64,000 nt of DNA from Kangsaoukella pontilimi (GTDB taxonomy: Bacteria > Pseudomonadota > Alphaproteobacteria > Rhodobacterales > Rhodobacteraceae). The stretch spans positions 310,001 to 374,000 of the forward strand of contig NZ_WUPT01000002.1 of the NCBI RefSeq assembly GCF_009830125.1, read 5' to 3'. The translations under genes were made by a program, and so were the position numbers. Under the pieces are notes generated by a model, which was not told the DNA's origin, searched no databases, and was given only the letters and a program-made list of their open reading frames with translations. Positions 53,801 through 63,339 of this stretch are shown piece after piece (the first letter of the stretch is position 1; the number at the start of each line of letters is the position of its first letter).

Positions 53801-55441
53801 GACGGTGGCGGGCAGACGTCCCGGACATGGGGGCTGCAGCTTGACGGCGGCGCGACCGGATCGCTTCTGACGAACCTCACGGCAAGTGGCGACGACGTGC
53901 GGGTCGATGAGCAGGGCGGCGTGGTCTACGGCTACGTGGAGAAGGGCGGAAACGGCGTTTACGACGCCGACACCGACCGGCTGATCTTTACGCTCTCGCA
54001 GGCCGCGGGTGTCGTGACGCAGACACAATACGAGGAGCTGGACCACCCCGAGCCGGGTGCCCCGTATGACGGCGCTTATATCGACCAGACCGTGGCGCTG
54101 GGTGATAACCTGGTGGAGTTGTTCTCGACCGCCAAGACCACCGATCAGGAAGGTGACTTCAGCCAGACCGCGACCGGGACGCTCGACCTCGGGGGCAATG
54201 TGCTCTTCGGCGACGACGGCCCAGACAGCCTGCAGCCCGACACCCTCACCGTCTGGAACAAGGCTGGAGAAGACGCGACAGCCGAGCTTCTGGGTGACGC
54301 CGACAGGGTCGGCGCGGATGATCCGGGCACGGCCTATTTCGTGACCAGCACCGGGGGCGGCGACGGGACAACCATCGTTCAGCTCAAGGGCATCATTCAG
54401 GACGATACGCCCGATACGCTCGAGGCGCTTCTCTCCGGTGAGGCCGAGGTGTTCGTCTTCGGCTTCGGGACCGACACGCTGACGGCCTACGCTGAGAAGG
54501 GCGGAGACACCTCGGGGACGTCAAGCGGTTACGACGAGGGCGTCGACGATATCGTCTTCGTCATGACGCTCGACACCGACGGGCTTGTGGCGGGGTCGGA
54601 CGTCTTCGATATCGAGATGTTCGCGCCCATCGACAACCTCGTGACGGTCAGCTTCGGTGACAACTTCGTCGCCGACGTGCCGTCCGGAAACCCGGATTCG
54701 CAGATCGTCTTCAACGTGGGCGGCAGCGATATCGACGTTCTGTTCAAGGGCTACGAGTCCGAGATTGGCGACGGCGAGATACTCGACGGCTCACCCACCA
54801 CCGTGAACATCAGTGGCGCCGGTGTCGGCGTTGGCACCGGTCAGGATTTCGACCGGACCGGGAATATCGTCGACCGGCTCGAGATCGAGTTCCTGCTGGA
54901 TGACGGCCTGGGTGACGCCACGGTGAGCGGCGACGAGATAGTAACCGTCAACAACTTCAACTTCGTGCTGAACCAGAACAACAGCCCGGGCGATGATGCC
55001 AACTTCCTGATCCGGGCGTGGAACGGAGAAACGGAGGTTGAAATCACGTCTCTCGAAGTTAACGGCACAGTGCTGAGTTTTGACGTTGGTGGCGAAACTT
55101 CCATCCTGGGCAACGACGGAACGACCGTCGAGATCTTCGATGACACCACCTACGACACCAAGGGCTGGATCATCGATGGCGGCGGCGGCGGTACTGCGGG
55201 GTCCGATGCGGACAACGACACGCTCATCGTCTCTACCGCAGATGGCTTCACCCGGCTCGAGATCATCGCGCTCGGGGATGATGCCAACAAGGATACCTTC
55301 GACATCCTCTTGGGCAGCGTCGATGTGCCGACGCCCTACGACATCACATTCGAGACCTATGCCGTCCTTGCGGATAGCGACGACGACTATTCCGCGGTTT
55401 CGACACTGGACGTGACTCTGTCCTATCAGGACATCGCCTGA
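47831..55441 (+). CDS. Giant acidic repeat protein, probable type I-secreted adhesin/RTX-like
   Basis: About 2,536 residues, strongly acidic, with no cysteine that I can find and no Sec signal, all typical of type I secretion substrates. Order: acidic start; a flagellin IN-like module (about 105-150); a region with LFIMFPEKDAEPV and QLQSGKAAVLYL (DUF5801-like); two T1SS-143-like modules opened by VEEEHGITGGNEDL (about 657) and VEEEHLPTIGNED (about 940), the first containing a second IN-like module (795-850); five repeats of 196-210 residues (1121-2126); and a 410-residue C-terminal part ending VTLSYQDIA. GGxGxDxLxG calcium repeats are not obvious. ATG 47831 is preceded by GGTGGGGG; GTG 47816 is possible. 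No type I exporter genes lie nearby. Confidence 0.85.
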   Translation: MVDFTEDDIIGGVVNDESTNEQNNGDADTLNGETLEDNNDNDIDVSLLPDIFTTWLSGYFTTEVTTIEQLIHEAALTNYGSVTGTEVLSGTLDAGQTLTIGTTDFSTDDYDTLDLFVAAINDAELTGITAANVNNTLVIYTTEDLTLAGDTGYFGLPALAAVAADSFELTKVLTLSDLNLEYLALTTTSAGNPFPIFDDGGTGTYPDGVNSGLNTSGSSPAPIHLWLVPDPTPADDTDEPVYILVGYEVDADGQPIDVDSPAIAIYLDQELTKNALGNDTLVARFYTVQFEGISIDNEDPNDPDALKLIDNEAISLTATSSLDFDATNAPSGQNLFIMFPEKDAEPVADGDGTLRYDYGIVATGRDPADVEGGANLSTGDTVNSSKAKGQDQVFGSNNQMLTADTDDDGIGDTLILTFVQGTNADYTVPDLDQNEADVEANIDFLSALETTGASFEVVQLQSGKAAVLYLTALANDLGDAANTEIRSGSDFEGDLETQLANMNDVMVGFETVVVSGPRTKGKNAPDVTFTTSYAAYLAYISADDDGTDPGDLDFGDKMVVWDDQTENTFFIEVAFGEDGEGLQLSRLRASDTVSYTTDGNHSRLMIENDGDGAGQDSAEFDVGNFSITQVSTESVAIGGIFGFEDDYPAAFKADPAYVEEEHGITGGNEDLTSDTIIEGSDSPGPAVDADTDEDGALGTITNIDYVADAGSAFIVSGNDATAIFALDPTGATLPVHTSQSALIDWDLTTEKNTDDEITKYILTGSVVSITGTLPGGTDRDYMLAAGTYEIDEVSPGVDDFSFTVPNDGATLGDLIDAINGTDFLTAEIDGGDLRVESVFHNALDFTGFGALGISNGTLSTTRDVILFEVTPGGEMKFSVLGQVDHTQGDNLEAAVEFDMSSALIVVDTDGDHVRDLYDLGRYFVIDDKPVDLGGTFGGTVEEEHLPTIGNEDAGVPTEDQDVPGDPGDPNVTTDVATGSLSGLVSVGTDEQLGGGAKFSLKGDATSLATLPDLTSGGNAVSYDVTGNVLTAFIDSGDAGLDAGDKKVFTFELVGPTGQDWKFTLLAPLDHTYSGDPASEENLDLIDGDGSVPGIEFGGLLQAEDFDGDTVDLTGSVLVKVIDDVPNEPTVSVDDSESILKTFDGGLSDGNFPGDDLDEDDNASATIAEVDFTTDFTISGTGDYGADGAGTATTSWKLKLLGNEGDAAIGLKSDGSQIYLHDINGVIYGSTVETGTDEQIEAGAVFSLSNTQGVVTLTQSQELDHIQKDTYDGDYIEDTVALADGQVALEASASTKDADGDTTPTASDALDLGGNVVFGDDGPDDPTVTLKGDAGVLKTFDGGLPDGNFTGTELDEDENKASSVIAIVDFKDNFEFGNADDYGADGAGEATTTWTLKLLDGSKASGLFSDGSAVYLHKIDGMIYGSTVQSGTDDQIKAGKVFTLSNDGSKVTLEQFEELDHSKTDTYAGEYKDDTVALADNLVGLEASVVVKDEEGDTSQTVSKTQDLGNNVVFGDDGPADPTVSEDDSDLILKTFDGGTADGNFTGSDLTPEDTNPSKTIAVVDFKDDFKIENTDDYGADGAGKATTTWSLELSKAAGTDSGLKSDTKAVYLHIFGGVVYGSTLASGSEADIKAAKVFTLSNSGSVVTLEQFEELDHTKTEAYSGGYLDDTVALADGLVELVASVVVEDEEGDTSQTVKDGLDLGGNVVFGDDGPKTPTVSATDSGRKILTYDGGTTDGNFDGEDRALVTADDDPDDNPAVAVVDFKDDFTFANEGDYGADGAGDTDRTWTLRLGSGATAPIDSGLTSDGGTVMLADVSGVIYGYVDTDGTEGYASGDRLVFTVSNSGSVVTLTQSEELDHTISQEYSGNYRDDIVALAAGKIEFVAGAKTTDEEGDTATATVAVLDLGGDTPETSNIIFGDDGPKSPTFNVTDSGLKILTYDGGTTGGNYDGEDRAEIAADDDDSDDPTVAVVDFSGEFSVVGGDDFGADGGGQTSRTWGLQLDGGATGSLLTNLTASGDDVRVDEQGGVVYGYVEKGGNGVYDADTDRLIFTLSQAAGVVTQTQYEELDHPEPGAPYDGAYIDQTVALGDNLVELFSTAKTTDQEGDFSQTATGTLDLGGNVLFGDDGPDSLQPDTLTVWNKAGEDATAELLGDADRVGADDPGTAYFVTSTGGGDGTTIVQLKGIIQDDTPDTLEALLSGEAEVFVFGFGTDTLTAYAEKGGDTSGTSSGYDEGVDDIVFVMTLDTDGLVAGSDVFDIEMFAPIDNLVTVSFGDNFVADVPSGNPDSQIVFNVGGSDIDVLFKGYESEIGDGEILDGSPTTVNISGAGVGVGTGQDFDRTGNIVDRLEIEFLLDDGLGDATVSGDEIVTVNNFNFVLNQNNSPGDDANFLIRAWNGETEVEITSLEVNGTVLSFDVGGETSILGNDGTTVEIFDDTTYDTKGWIIDGGGGGTAGSDADNDTLIVSTADGFTRLEIIALGDDANKDTFDILLGSVDVPTPYDITFETYAVLADSDDDYSAVSTLDVTLSYQDIA
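51191..51781 (+). repeat. Adhesin repeat R1
   Basis: 197 residues opening with IDDVPNEPTV and containing LKTFDGGLSDGNF, DYGADGAGTATTSW, INGVIYGSTVETGTDEQIEA, QELDHIQKDTY and the closing LDLGGNVVF. It is the most divergent at its N-terminal edge because it follows a different module. Confidence 0.85.
51782..52369 (+). repeat. Adhesin repeat R2
   Basis: 196 residues opening with GDDGPDDPTV: LKTFDGGLPDGNF, VDFKDNF, DYGADGAGEATTTW, IDGMIYGSTVQSGTDDQIKA, EELDHSKTDTY, and LGNNVVF at the end. Closest to R3 in wording. Confidence 0.88.
52370..52960 (+). repeat. Adhesin repeat R3
   Basis: 197 residues opening with GDDGPADPTV: LKTFDGGTADGNF, VDFKDDF, DYGADGAGKATTTW, GGVVYGSTLASGSEADIKA, EQFEELDHTKTEAY, LDLGGNVVF. 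EQFEELDH and DEEGDTSQTV are shared with R2. Confidence 0.88.
52961..53590 (+). repeat. Adhesin repeat R4
   Basis: 210 residues opening with GDDGPKTPTV: ILTYDGGTTDGNFDGEDR, DYGADGAGDTDRTWTL, SGVIYGYVDTDGTEGY, EELDHTISQEY. YGYV replaces the YGST of R1-R3 and extra residues are present, so it belongs to a second subtype with R5. Confidence 0.88.
53591..54208 (+). repeat. Adhesin repeat R5
   Basis: 206 residues opening with GDDGPKSPTF: ILTYDGGTTGGNYDGEDR, DFGADGGGQTSRTWGL, GGVVYGYVEKGGNGVY, EELDHPEPGAPY, LDLGGNVLF. It is followed by GDDGPDSLQPDTL, the start of the C-terminal region. Confidence 0.88.
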
Positions 55442-56352
55442 TCGCCCTCTGGCCCGCCGCGACTGTCGCGGTGGGCCTCGGACACGACGGCTGCGAATTC
55501 CTCCAACTGCCGCGCGATGGGGCTCTGTCGCCGCCAGATCATGCCGACTGTCCGGCTGGGGCAGGGACCTGAAAGCCGGTCAACCGCCACAGGGGCGCGC
55601 GCCGTTTCCATCGGAACGGCCATTTCCGGCACCAGCGTCACGCCCATGCGCGCGCCGACCATCTGCACCAATGTCGACAGAGACGAACCGTCAAGCCCGT
55701 CCTGCGTGCCGCCCGGCCCGATCTTGCAGAAGGATAGCGCCTGATCCCGGAAGCAATGCCCCTCTTCCAGCAAAAGCAGGCGATGGTCGCCCAGTTCGGA
55801 CGCCCTCGGTGCCGGGGTTCCTGCGGCCTCCGCCGGACGGACCAGAAGCATCTCCTCGTCGAAGAGCGGCAGTTCCGACAAGGATGGCTCAGAAACCGGA
55901 AGCGCCACGATGGCCGCATCCAGCCGATTGTCCCTCAGGTCGTCGATCAGACGCGGCGTGATTGTCTCCCGGATGTTCAGGTTCAGTTGCGGATAGGCGG
56001 CGGACGCGCCCGCCAGAATGCGGGGCAGAAGATAGGGAGCGATTGTCGGAATCACGCCGAGGCGCAGTTCTCCGTCAAGCGTATCGCTCGACGCGCGGAC
56101 AAGATCTCCCAACTCGTCCACTGCGCGGAGGATATCCTGCGCCCGCTCGACAAAATCGCGCCCGAGCCGCGTCAGCGAGACCTGCCGCGCGCCCCGTTCG
56201 AAGAGGCGCGCGCCAAGCGCGGTCTCGACCTCGCGGATTTGAACCGACAGCGCCGGCTGCGAGATGGCGCAGGCCTCGGCTGCCCGTCCGAAGTGACCAA
56301 GACGGGCCAGAGCGTCGACATACCGCATCTGTCTGAGGGTAAGATTTTTCAT
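55426..56352 (-). CDS. oxyR: Peroxide-sensing LysR regulator OxyR
   Basis: A 308-residue LysR-type activator. The N-terminal winged helix is LTLRQMRYVDALARLGHFGRAAEACAISQPALS. In the sensor domain the redox pair is present as CFRDQALSFC, C200 and C209, the same spacing as the C199/C208 disulfide of E. coli OxyR. It is divergent from katG, its classic target, with about 110 bases between. The 3' end overlaps the giant gene by 16 bases. Confidence 0.95.
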   Translation of the reverse strand: MKNLTLRQMRYVDALARLGHFGRAAEACAISQPALSVQIREVETALGARLFERGARQVSLTRLGRDFVERAQDILRAVDELGDLVRASSDTLDGELRLGVIPTIAPYLLPRILAGASAAYPQLNLNIRETITPRLIDDLRDNRLDAAIVALPVSEPSLSELPLFDEEMLLVRPAEAAGTPAPRASELGDHRLLLLEEGHCFRDQALSFCKIGPGGTQDGLDGSSLSTLVQMVGARMGVTLVPEMAVPMETARAPVAVDRLSGPCPSRTVGMIWRRQSPIARQLEEFAAVVSEAHRDSRGGPEGDQAMS

Positions 56353-58636
<2,284 letters not shown>

Positions 58637-58657
58637 TTGGCAGGCCGAGAAACGTAG

Positions 58658-58683
58658 AAAGGGCCGCTTCGGCGGCCCTTTTT
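58658..58683 (+). terminator. Intrinsic terminator of katG
   Basis: AAAGGGCCGC (58658-58667) and GCGGCCCTTT (58672-58681) form a perfect 10-bp stem with a TTCG tetraloop, followed by a run of T through 58683. It begins 22 bases after the katG stop and lies between convergent genes. Confidence 0.93.
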
Positions 58684-58696
58684 CGTTGCTGTCCTG

Positions 58697-60073
58697 TCAG
58701 AGCCGCGCGCGTATCTTCTCGAACACCTCATCCAGCAAATACCGCGCGGTCTTGCCGCTGTCGGCCTCGACATAGACCCTGAGCTCGGGCGCATTGCCCG
58801 AAGGCCGGACGGTCACGATCTCGCCGCCCGCAAACGTCAGGCGTGCGCCATCGGTAGTATCGGTCGCGACCAGGTCGCCAAGGCCATCCGGCAGGATGGA
58901 CATATCCCCGGCAATAAGGGCCTCGGCCATGCCGCGCCCGATTTCGCGCGGGACGTCCTTGATCCGGTCGGTCGCGGTCCGTCGCCGGGGCAGAGCCTTG
59001 ATCAGCTTGGCGGTTCCCCCGGCTGCCTGACTGGCCACCAGCGCCGCCACGATCGGCAAGAGCGAGTCGCGCGTCATCAGCGGGCTGAGCCTCGACTTGC
59101 CGCTTGCCGCCTCGAACCCCAGTAGAAACCCTCCATTCGGCTCATATCCCACAACCCGCTTTCCCGCGTGCCGGGCCATCTCGGCGATCACGTAGGGAGA
59201 GCCGATGCGGGTTCGCGCCACATGGTCGAATGCGTCCATGCGCTCGACCATTGTGTTGGCCGACACGGTCGTCACCACGTGGGTAGCCTCGAGAAGCCGG
59301 GCCGTGATCGGCCCCAGAACATCGCCCGGAATGACGACGCCCTCTGCGTCTGCGAAGAGGGGGCGGTCCGCGTCGCCATCCGTCGAGACCAGGGCATCCA
59401 GCATATGCGTCCGCGCCCAATCGGCCAGTCTTGCGCGCACGCTTTGGTCGATGGCCTCGGTATCGACCGACACGAACTCGGCGCTTTTTCCGAGAACAAC
59501 GGTCTCGGCCCCCATGGCGTCCAGAACCGCCGGCAGCACGTCGGCGGCCGCCGAGCTGTGCGCCCAGAAACCGATCCTGAGGCCTGAAAGCGCCCTTTTA
59601 CCAAAGAAGTCCCGGTAGCGCCCGACGTAAAGCTGGGCGGCATCGCCCTGCAGTGTGCTGGCCGGCCCCGGGCCGGGCGGAGGCATGTCCGCAACGGCGG
59701 CGGTCAGACGCGCCTCGTCCTCTTTGTCGATCTCGCCGTCCGCGCGATAAAACTTCAGGCCGTTCCGGTCGGCGGGGATATGGCTTCCGGTGACCATGAT
59801 GGATGACGTGCCCTGTCCCATTGCTGCCATCGCCAGTGCAGGCGTCGGAAGAACGCCGCAATCCACGGCAAGACAGCCCTCGGACGCGATTCCACGCGCC
59901 ACCGCCGCGGCGATCCGGGGGGAAGAGGCGCGCTTGTCCTGACCCAGATAGACGGTTCCATTGTTCCCAAAGCTGCGCGTGAAGGCGGCTGCGTAGCGCG
60001 CCACCAGATCGTCGGTAAGTGCATCGGCCAGTCCGCGCAGGCCGCTGGTTCCGAATTCCGGTTCTTCAGTCAA
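58697..60073 (-). CDS. Phosphomannomutase/phosphoglucomutase family enzyme
   Basis: A 458-residue alpha-D-phosphohexomutase. Family motifs in order: EFGTSGLRGLADAL, the phosphoserine loop IMVTGSHIPADRNG, metal-binding STDGDADRPL, sugar-binding GYEPNGGFLLG and phosphate-binding VRPSGNAPELRVY. TGSHIP, rather than TASHNP, is the form seen in the phosphomannomutase subgroup of this family. Start is TTG 60073, with AAGGGG seven bases upstream; it places FGTSG at the normal distance from the N-terminus. It likely supplies mannose-1-phosphate for surface polysaccharide, next to a glycosyltransferase. Confidence 0.88.
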   Translation of the reverse strand: MTEEPEFGTSGLRGLADALTDDLVARYAAAFTRSFGNNGTVYLGQDKRASSPRIAAAVARGIASEGCLAVDCGVLPTPALAMAAMGQGTSSIMVTGSHIPADRNGLKFYRADGEIDKEDEARLTAAVADMPPPGPGPASTLQGDAAQLYVGRYRDFFGKRALSGLRIGFWAHSSAAADVLPAVLDAMGAETVVLGKSAEFVSVDTEAIDQSVRARLADWARTHMLDALVSTDGDADRPLFADAEGVVIPGDVLGPITARLLEATHVVTTVSANTMVERMDAFDHVARTRIGSPYVIAEMARHAGKRVVGYEPNGGFLLGFEAASGKSRLSPLMTRDSLLPIVAALVASQAAGGTAKLIKALPRRRTATDRIKDVPREIGRGMAEALIAGDMSILPDGLGDLVATDTTDGARLTFAGGEIVTVRPSGNAPELRVYVEADSGKTARYLLDEVFEKIRARL

Positions 60074-60214
60074 ATGAGTGCCCCTTGGCCGTGATCTTCG
60101 AGACTTATCATAGAACCCAGTTCGGCGGTGATCCCAAGTGGCTATTGCCTGAATCCTTCGCATAGCCGCATCAGCGTTAATCGCGCGCTAATCAATACCT
60201 AGGAAAGTCGCGCC

Positions 60215-61390
60215 ATGCCCGTTCCGCCTTCTTCCACCCTGAAAGCTCCGTTTCGCCCGGCTTTGCGCCTTATCCGCGAGGCGCGCGTCCTGCCCACTGC
60301 GATGCGGCGGTCGGCGCCGCGCCGCCTTGTCGCGCTGCCCGCCAAGCCGCCAACCGACGGCGCGGCACGTCTGCGGATCTATGATCTCTGCGGCGTCCTG
60401 AAAACGCTCGGTTGGACATGTCTCGTCCTGCCCCCCTCACTGACCCTTGCTCAGCGCAAGCGGATGATCCGCTTGTTCGGACCTGACGTGATCCTGATGC
60501 AGGGGGTGCGGCACCCGCTGAACAGGCCCGACCTCTATCCCGGTATTCCGATTGCCTTCGACATGGATGACGCGGATTTCCACCTCGAGCACCTCGCCCA
60601 ACACGTGCGCGAGGCGATGCCGGGCGTCGCGACGGTGATCGCGGGAAGCAGATACGTCGCAGATTGGGCGCTGGCCAACGGCGCGGAGCAGGCGACTGTC
60701 GTCTGGACCGGCACCCGGTCATTGCCCTCCGAGCCGCCGGGCCAGGAGGTGCGCGGATTGACCGTCGCATGGGCGCAGACCAGGCCCATGGATTATTCGA
60801 ACGAGGCGGCCTTTGTGGCGCGCGTCATGGTGCGGGTGGCAGAGGCGATGCCCGGTGTGACGTTGCGCCTTTACGATCGGCGCGAGGGCGACGCCGCCGA
60901 CTTCGCCCATGGCTTCGCGGCTCCCGGCCTCAGGGTCGAGTGGCGGCCTTCCATGTCCTATGGCGACTATCTGAAGAGCTTCGAGGATGTCGCCCTCGGC
61001 CTGGCGCCTCTTCTGCCCGACGCGCCCTTTGTGCGCGGCAAGTCCTTTGGCAAGGTTCTTGGATATCTCGAACGTGGCGTGCCTGTGGTCTGCTCCGACG
61101 CGGGCGAACACCCCGCGTTCTTCGATCCCGATACCGCATTGATGAGCAATGATGAAGATGTCCTGGTCGCGGGAATGATCCGGCTTCTTGCCGAACCCGG
61201 CGCCCGCGCGGAAATGGCCCGACATGCCCGCGCACGCTTCCTTGACTGCCTGACGAGCCACGCCGCCGCCGAACGCGTCGCGAAGACGCTCGGCGCACTG
61301 GTCCAGGCTATGCCTTTAGCGGATTGGCGGGAAATGTCGGGAATGGTGCCCAGGAGAGGACTCGAACCTCCACGTCCGTACGGACACTAG
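60215..61390 (+). CDS. Glycosyltransferase-like protein (GT4-type C-terminal domain)
   Basis: A 391-residue protein. The C-terminal half looks like a GT-B donor domain: LTVAWAQTRPMDYSNE, SYGDYLKSFEDVALGLAPL, FGKVLGYLERGVPVVCSDAGEHP and LMSNDEDVLVAGMIRLL. IAFDMDDADFHLEHL lies in the acceptor half. Donor and acceptor are unknown. The last 15 or so codons run through the 3' half of tRNA-Leu on the other strand and read MVPRRGLEPPRPYGH, a sequence dictated by the tRNA; the gene may have lost its original end. It is divergent from the phosphomannomutase. Confidence 0.78.
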   Translation: MPVPPSSTLKAPFRPALRLIREARVLPTAMRRSAPRRLVALPAKPPTDGAARLRIYDLCGVLKTLGWTCLVLPPSLTLAQRKRMIRLFGPDVILMQGVRHPLNRPDLYPGIPIAFDMDDADFHLEHLAQHVREAMPGVATVIAGSRYVADWALANGAEQATVVWTGTRSLPSEPPGQEVRGLTVAWAQTRPMDYSNEAAFVARVMVRVAEAMPGVTLRLYDRREGDAADFAHGFAAPGLRVEWRPSMSYGDYLKSFEDVALGLAPLLPDAPFVRGKSFGKVLGYLERGVPVVCSDAGEHPAFFDPDTALMSNDEDVLVAGMIRLLAEPGARAEMARHARARFLDCLTSHAAAERVAKTLGALVQAMPLADWREMSGMVPRRGLEPPRPYGH

Positions 61391-61430
61391 CACCTGAAGC
61401 TAGCGCGTCTACCAATTCCGCCACCTGGGC
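61344..61430 (-). tRNA. tRNA-Leu (anticodon CAG)
   Basis: On the minus strand the 87-base gene starts GCCCAGG and ends with the matching CCTGGGC-A plus encoded CCA. The D arm (GCGGAATTGGTAGACGC), the anticodon stem-loop CTAGC-TTCAGGT-GCTAG, the long class II variable arm (TGTCCGTACGGACG) and the T arm (GGAGGTTCGAGTCCTC) are all regular. It decodes CUG, the main Leu codon in GC-rich genomes. Its 3' 47 bases overlap the end of the convergent glycosyltransferase frame. Confidence 0.96.
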
Positions 61431-61558
61431 CGGTGTCGTGAGGCCGTCGATTACTTGTCCGCTCGGGGGCTGTCAACGGGATTCGCGCGGCGAATTGCGC
61501 CTTGTTCCGGGTGAGGGGCTTGGCTACACCCAAGACAGATAAGGAAAGGCGGGTTTTC

Positions 61559-62539
61559 ATGTCCAAGCTTGTCACGATCTACGGCGGGTCGGGCTTTGTG
61601 GGCCGATATGTCACGCAGCGCATGGCACGTGCGGGATGGCGCGTCCGGGTCGCGGTGCGGCGTCCGAACGAGGCGCATTTCGTCAAGCCCTATGGCGTCG
61701 TGGGTCAGGTCGAACCTGTCTTCTGCAACATCCGCGACGACGACAGCGTGCGGCAGGTGATGGGCGGCTCTGACGCCGTGATCAACTGCGTGGGCATTCT
61801 GGAGGAATCGGGCAAGAACACGTTCGAGGCGCTTCAGCACGAAGGCGCTGCCCGCATCGCGCGCATTGCCACTGAGCAGGGCGTCGGGCGTCTTGTCCAG
61901 GTTTCGGCCATCGGCGCCGACCCGGAGAGCGACAGCGACTATGCCCGGACCAAGGGTCTGGGCGAGCAGGCGGTTCTGGACGCGTTTCCGTCCGCCGTGA
62001 TCCTGCGCCCGTCCATCGTCTTCGGACCCGAGGACGAGTTTTTCAACCGTTTCGCCGCCATGGCGCGGATGAGCCCGGTCGTTCCGCTCTTCGGGGCCGA
62101 CACGCGGTTCCAGCCCGTTTATGTCGATGACGTCGCGCATGCTGCCGAACTGGCCGCAACGGGACAGGCTGCGCCGGGCATCTACGAGCTTGGCGGGCCG
62201 GACGTGGACACCTTCCGCGAACTGATCCAGCAAATGCTTCAGGTCGTCCGCCGCCGCCGGCTGGTTCTCGGTTTGCCGTTCTGGGTGGGCCGCGCGATGG
62301 GCCGTGTGTTCGGCGCTATCCGCGCAGTGACGCTGGGGCTGGCACCCGCGCCGGTGACCGTCGATCAGGTCAAGCAGCTTGCGCGGGACAATGTCGTCTC
62401 GGAAGGCGCAAAAGGTCTGGACGATCTCGGCATCCGCCCGACCTCTCTTGAAGCCGTGCTGCCGTCGTATCTGTGGATGTACCGGCCTTCGGGGCAGTAC
62501 GCGACACTCAAGGAAAGCGCGCGGAACCTCCGTTCTTAA
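61559..62539 (+). CDS. NDUFA9-like NAD(P)-binding protein (atypical SDR)
   Basis: A 326-residue protein with an N-terminal Rossmann motif, VTIYGGSGFVGRYV, and the extended, atypical SDR layout of the complex I NDUFA9 group (VINCVGILEESGKNTFEAL, VSAIGADPESDSDYARTKGL, FGPEDEFFNRFAAM, QPVYVDDVAHA). In mitochondria and related alphaproteobacteria such proteins associate with NADH dehydrogenase, but no nuo genes are here. ATG 61559 follows AAAGGCGGG; a start at 61502 is rejected. Its TAA is shared with the uppP stop as TTAA. Confidence 0.85.
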   Translation: MSKLVTIYGGSGFVGRYVTQRMARAGWRVRVAVRRPNEAHFVKPYGVVGQVEPVFCNIRDDDSVRQVMGGSDAVINCVGILEESGKNTFEALQHEGAARIARIATEQGVGRLVQVSAIGADPESDSDYARTKGLGEQAVLDAFPSAVILRPSIVFGPEDEFFNRFAAMARMSPVVPLFGADTRFQPVYVDDVAHAAELAATGQAAPGIYELGGPDVDTFRELIQQMLQVVRRRRLVLGLPFWVGRAMGRVFGAIRAVTLGLAPAPVTVDQVKQLARDNVVSEGAKGLDDLGIRPTSLEAVLPSYLWMYRPSGQYATLKESARNLRS

Positions 62540-63339
62540 GCGTAGGCGTAGATCAGGAGCGCGATGCCGAGGAACACTCGGTATATAACGTACGGCGTAA
62601 AGCTGACGCTTCTCAGCAGCCGCATCATGAATGCGAGCGCGCCAAGGGCCGCAAGGAACGCGAAGGCGGCGGCAATGGCCGCCTCGCCCAGGGCCGGACC
62701 ATTCAGATGCGCGACAGCGTCCGCGCCGACCAGCACGCCCGATGCCATGATCGTCGGGATTGACATGAGCATGGCGAGTTTGGCGGCGTCGGCCCTCTGG
62801 TAGCCCAGGATCCGTCCAGCCGAGATCGTGACGCCGGAGCGGGACGTGCCTGGCACGAGAGCCAGCATCTGCCACAGGCCCATCACCAACGCATCGCGAA
62901 GCGACCAGCCCTCTGCCGACTTCTCCGTCTCGCCCCGACGATCCGTCCAGAACAATACGAATCCGAAAATGAGCGTTGACCAGCCGATGATTTCGACCGA
63001 GCGCATCAGGGCGTCGAAACCGGTCAGGTGCAGGATAAGACCCGCAAGTACAACAGGCACGGTGGCGATGAAGAGGCAGAGCGCAAGCCAGCTGTCCTGA
63101 TCCTCGATCCGGCCCCGAAAGAGCTTAGGAGCGCCGCGGAACAGCCGCACGGTCTCGGCCCGGAAATAGAGCATCACGGCGCCCAGCGTGCCGACATGAA
63201 CGGCGACATCGATGACCTGACCCTGATCTTGAAGGCCGGTCAGCGCAGGCAAAAGGATCAGGTGTCCTGACGACGAAATCGGCAGGAACTCGGTAATACC
63301 CTGTACGAGGGCCACCAGAATCAGGTGCAGAAGCGGCAT
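62536..63339 (-). CDS. uppP: Undecaprenyl-diphosphatase
   Basis: A 267-residue inner-membrane enzyme (BacA/UppP) that recycles undecaprenyl diphosphate to the monophosphate carrier for cell-wall synthesis. Both active-site motifs are present: ALVQGITEFLPISSSGHL and LVPGTSRSGVTISAGRILG, with about eight hydrophobic helices and the usual length. It is convergent with the NDUFA9-like gene, the stops overlapping in TTAA. The following 222 bases before gltD are AT-rich, and hold promoters but no gene that I can see. Confidence 0.95.
   Translation of the reverse strand: MPLLHLILVALVQGITEFLPISSSGHLILLPALTGLQDQGQVIDVAVHVGTLGAVMLYFRAETVRLFRGAPKLFRGRIEDQDSWLALCLFIATVPVVLAGLILHLTGFDALMRSVEIIGWSTLIFGFVLFWTDRRGETEKSAEGWSLRDALVMGLWQMLALVPGTSRSGVTISAGRILGYQRADAAKLAMLMSIPTIMASGVLVGADAVAHLNGPALGEAAIAAAFAFLAALGALAFMMRLLRSVSFTPYVIYRVFLGIALLIYAYA

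Noticed and set aside
51410-54046. 878-codon frame antisense to the adhesin repeats
   Set aside because: Its apparent repeats are only the mirror of the plus-strand repeat units.
51191-54208. CRISPR or satellite array
   Set aside because: The periodicity is about 590-630 bases in frame and codes for protein repeats; there are no short direct repeats with spacers.
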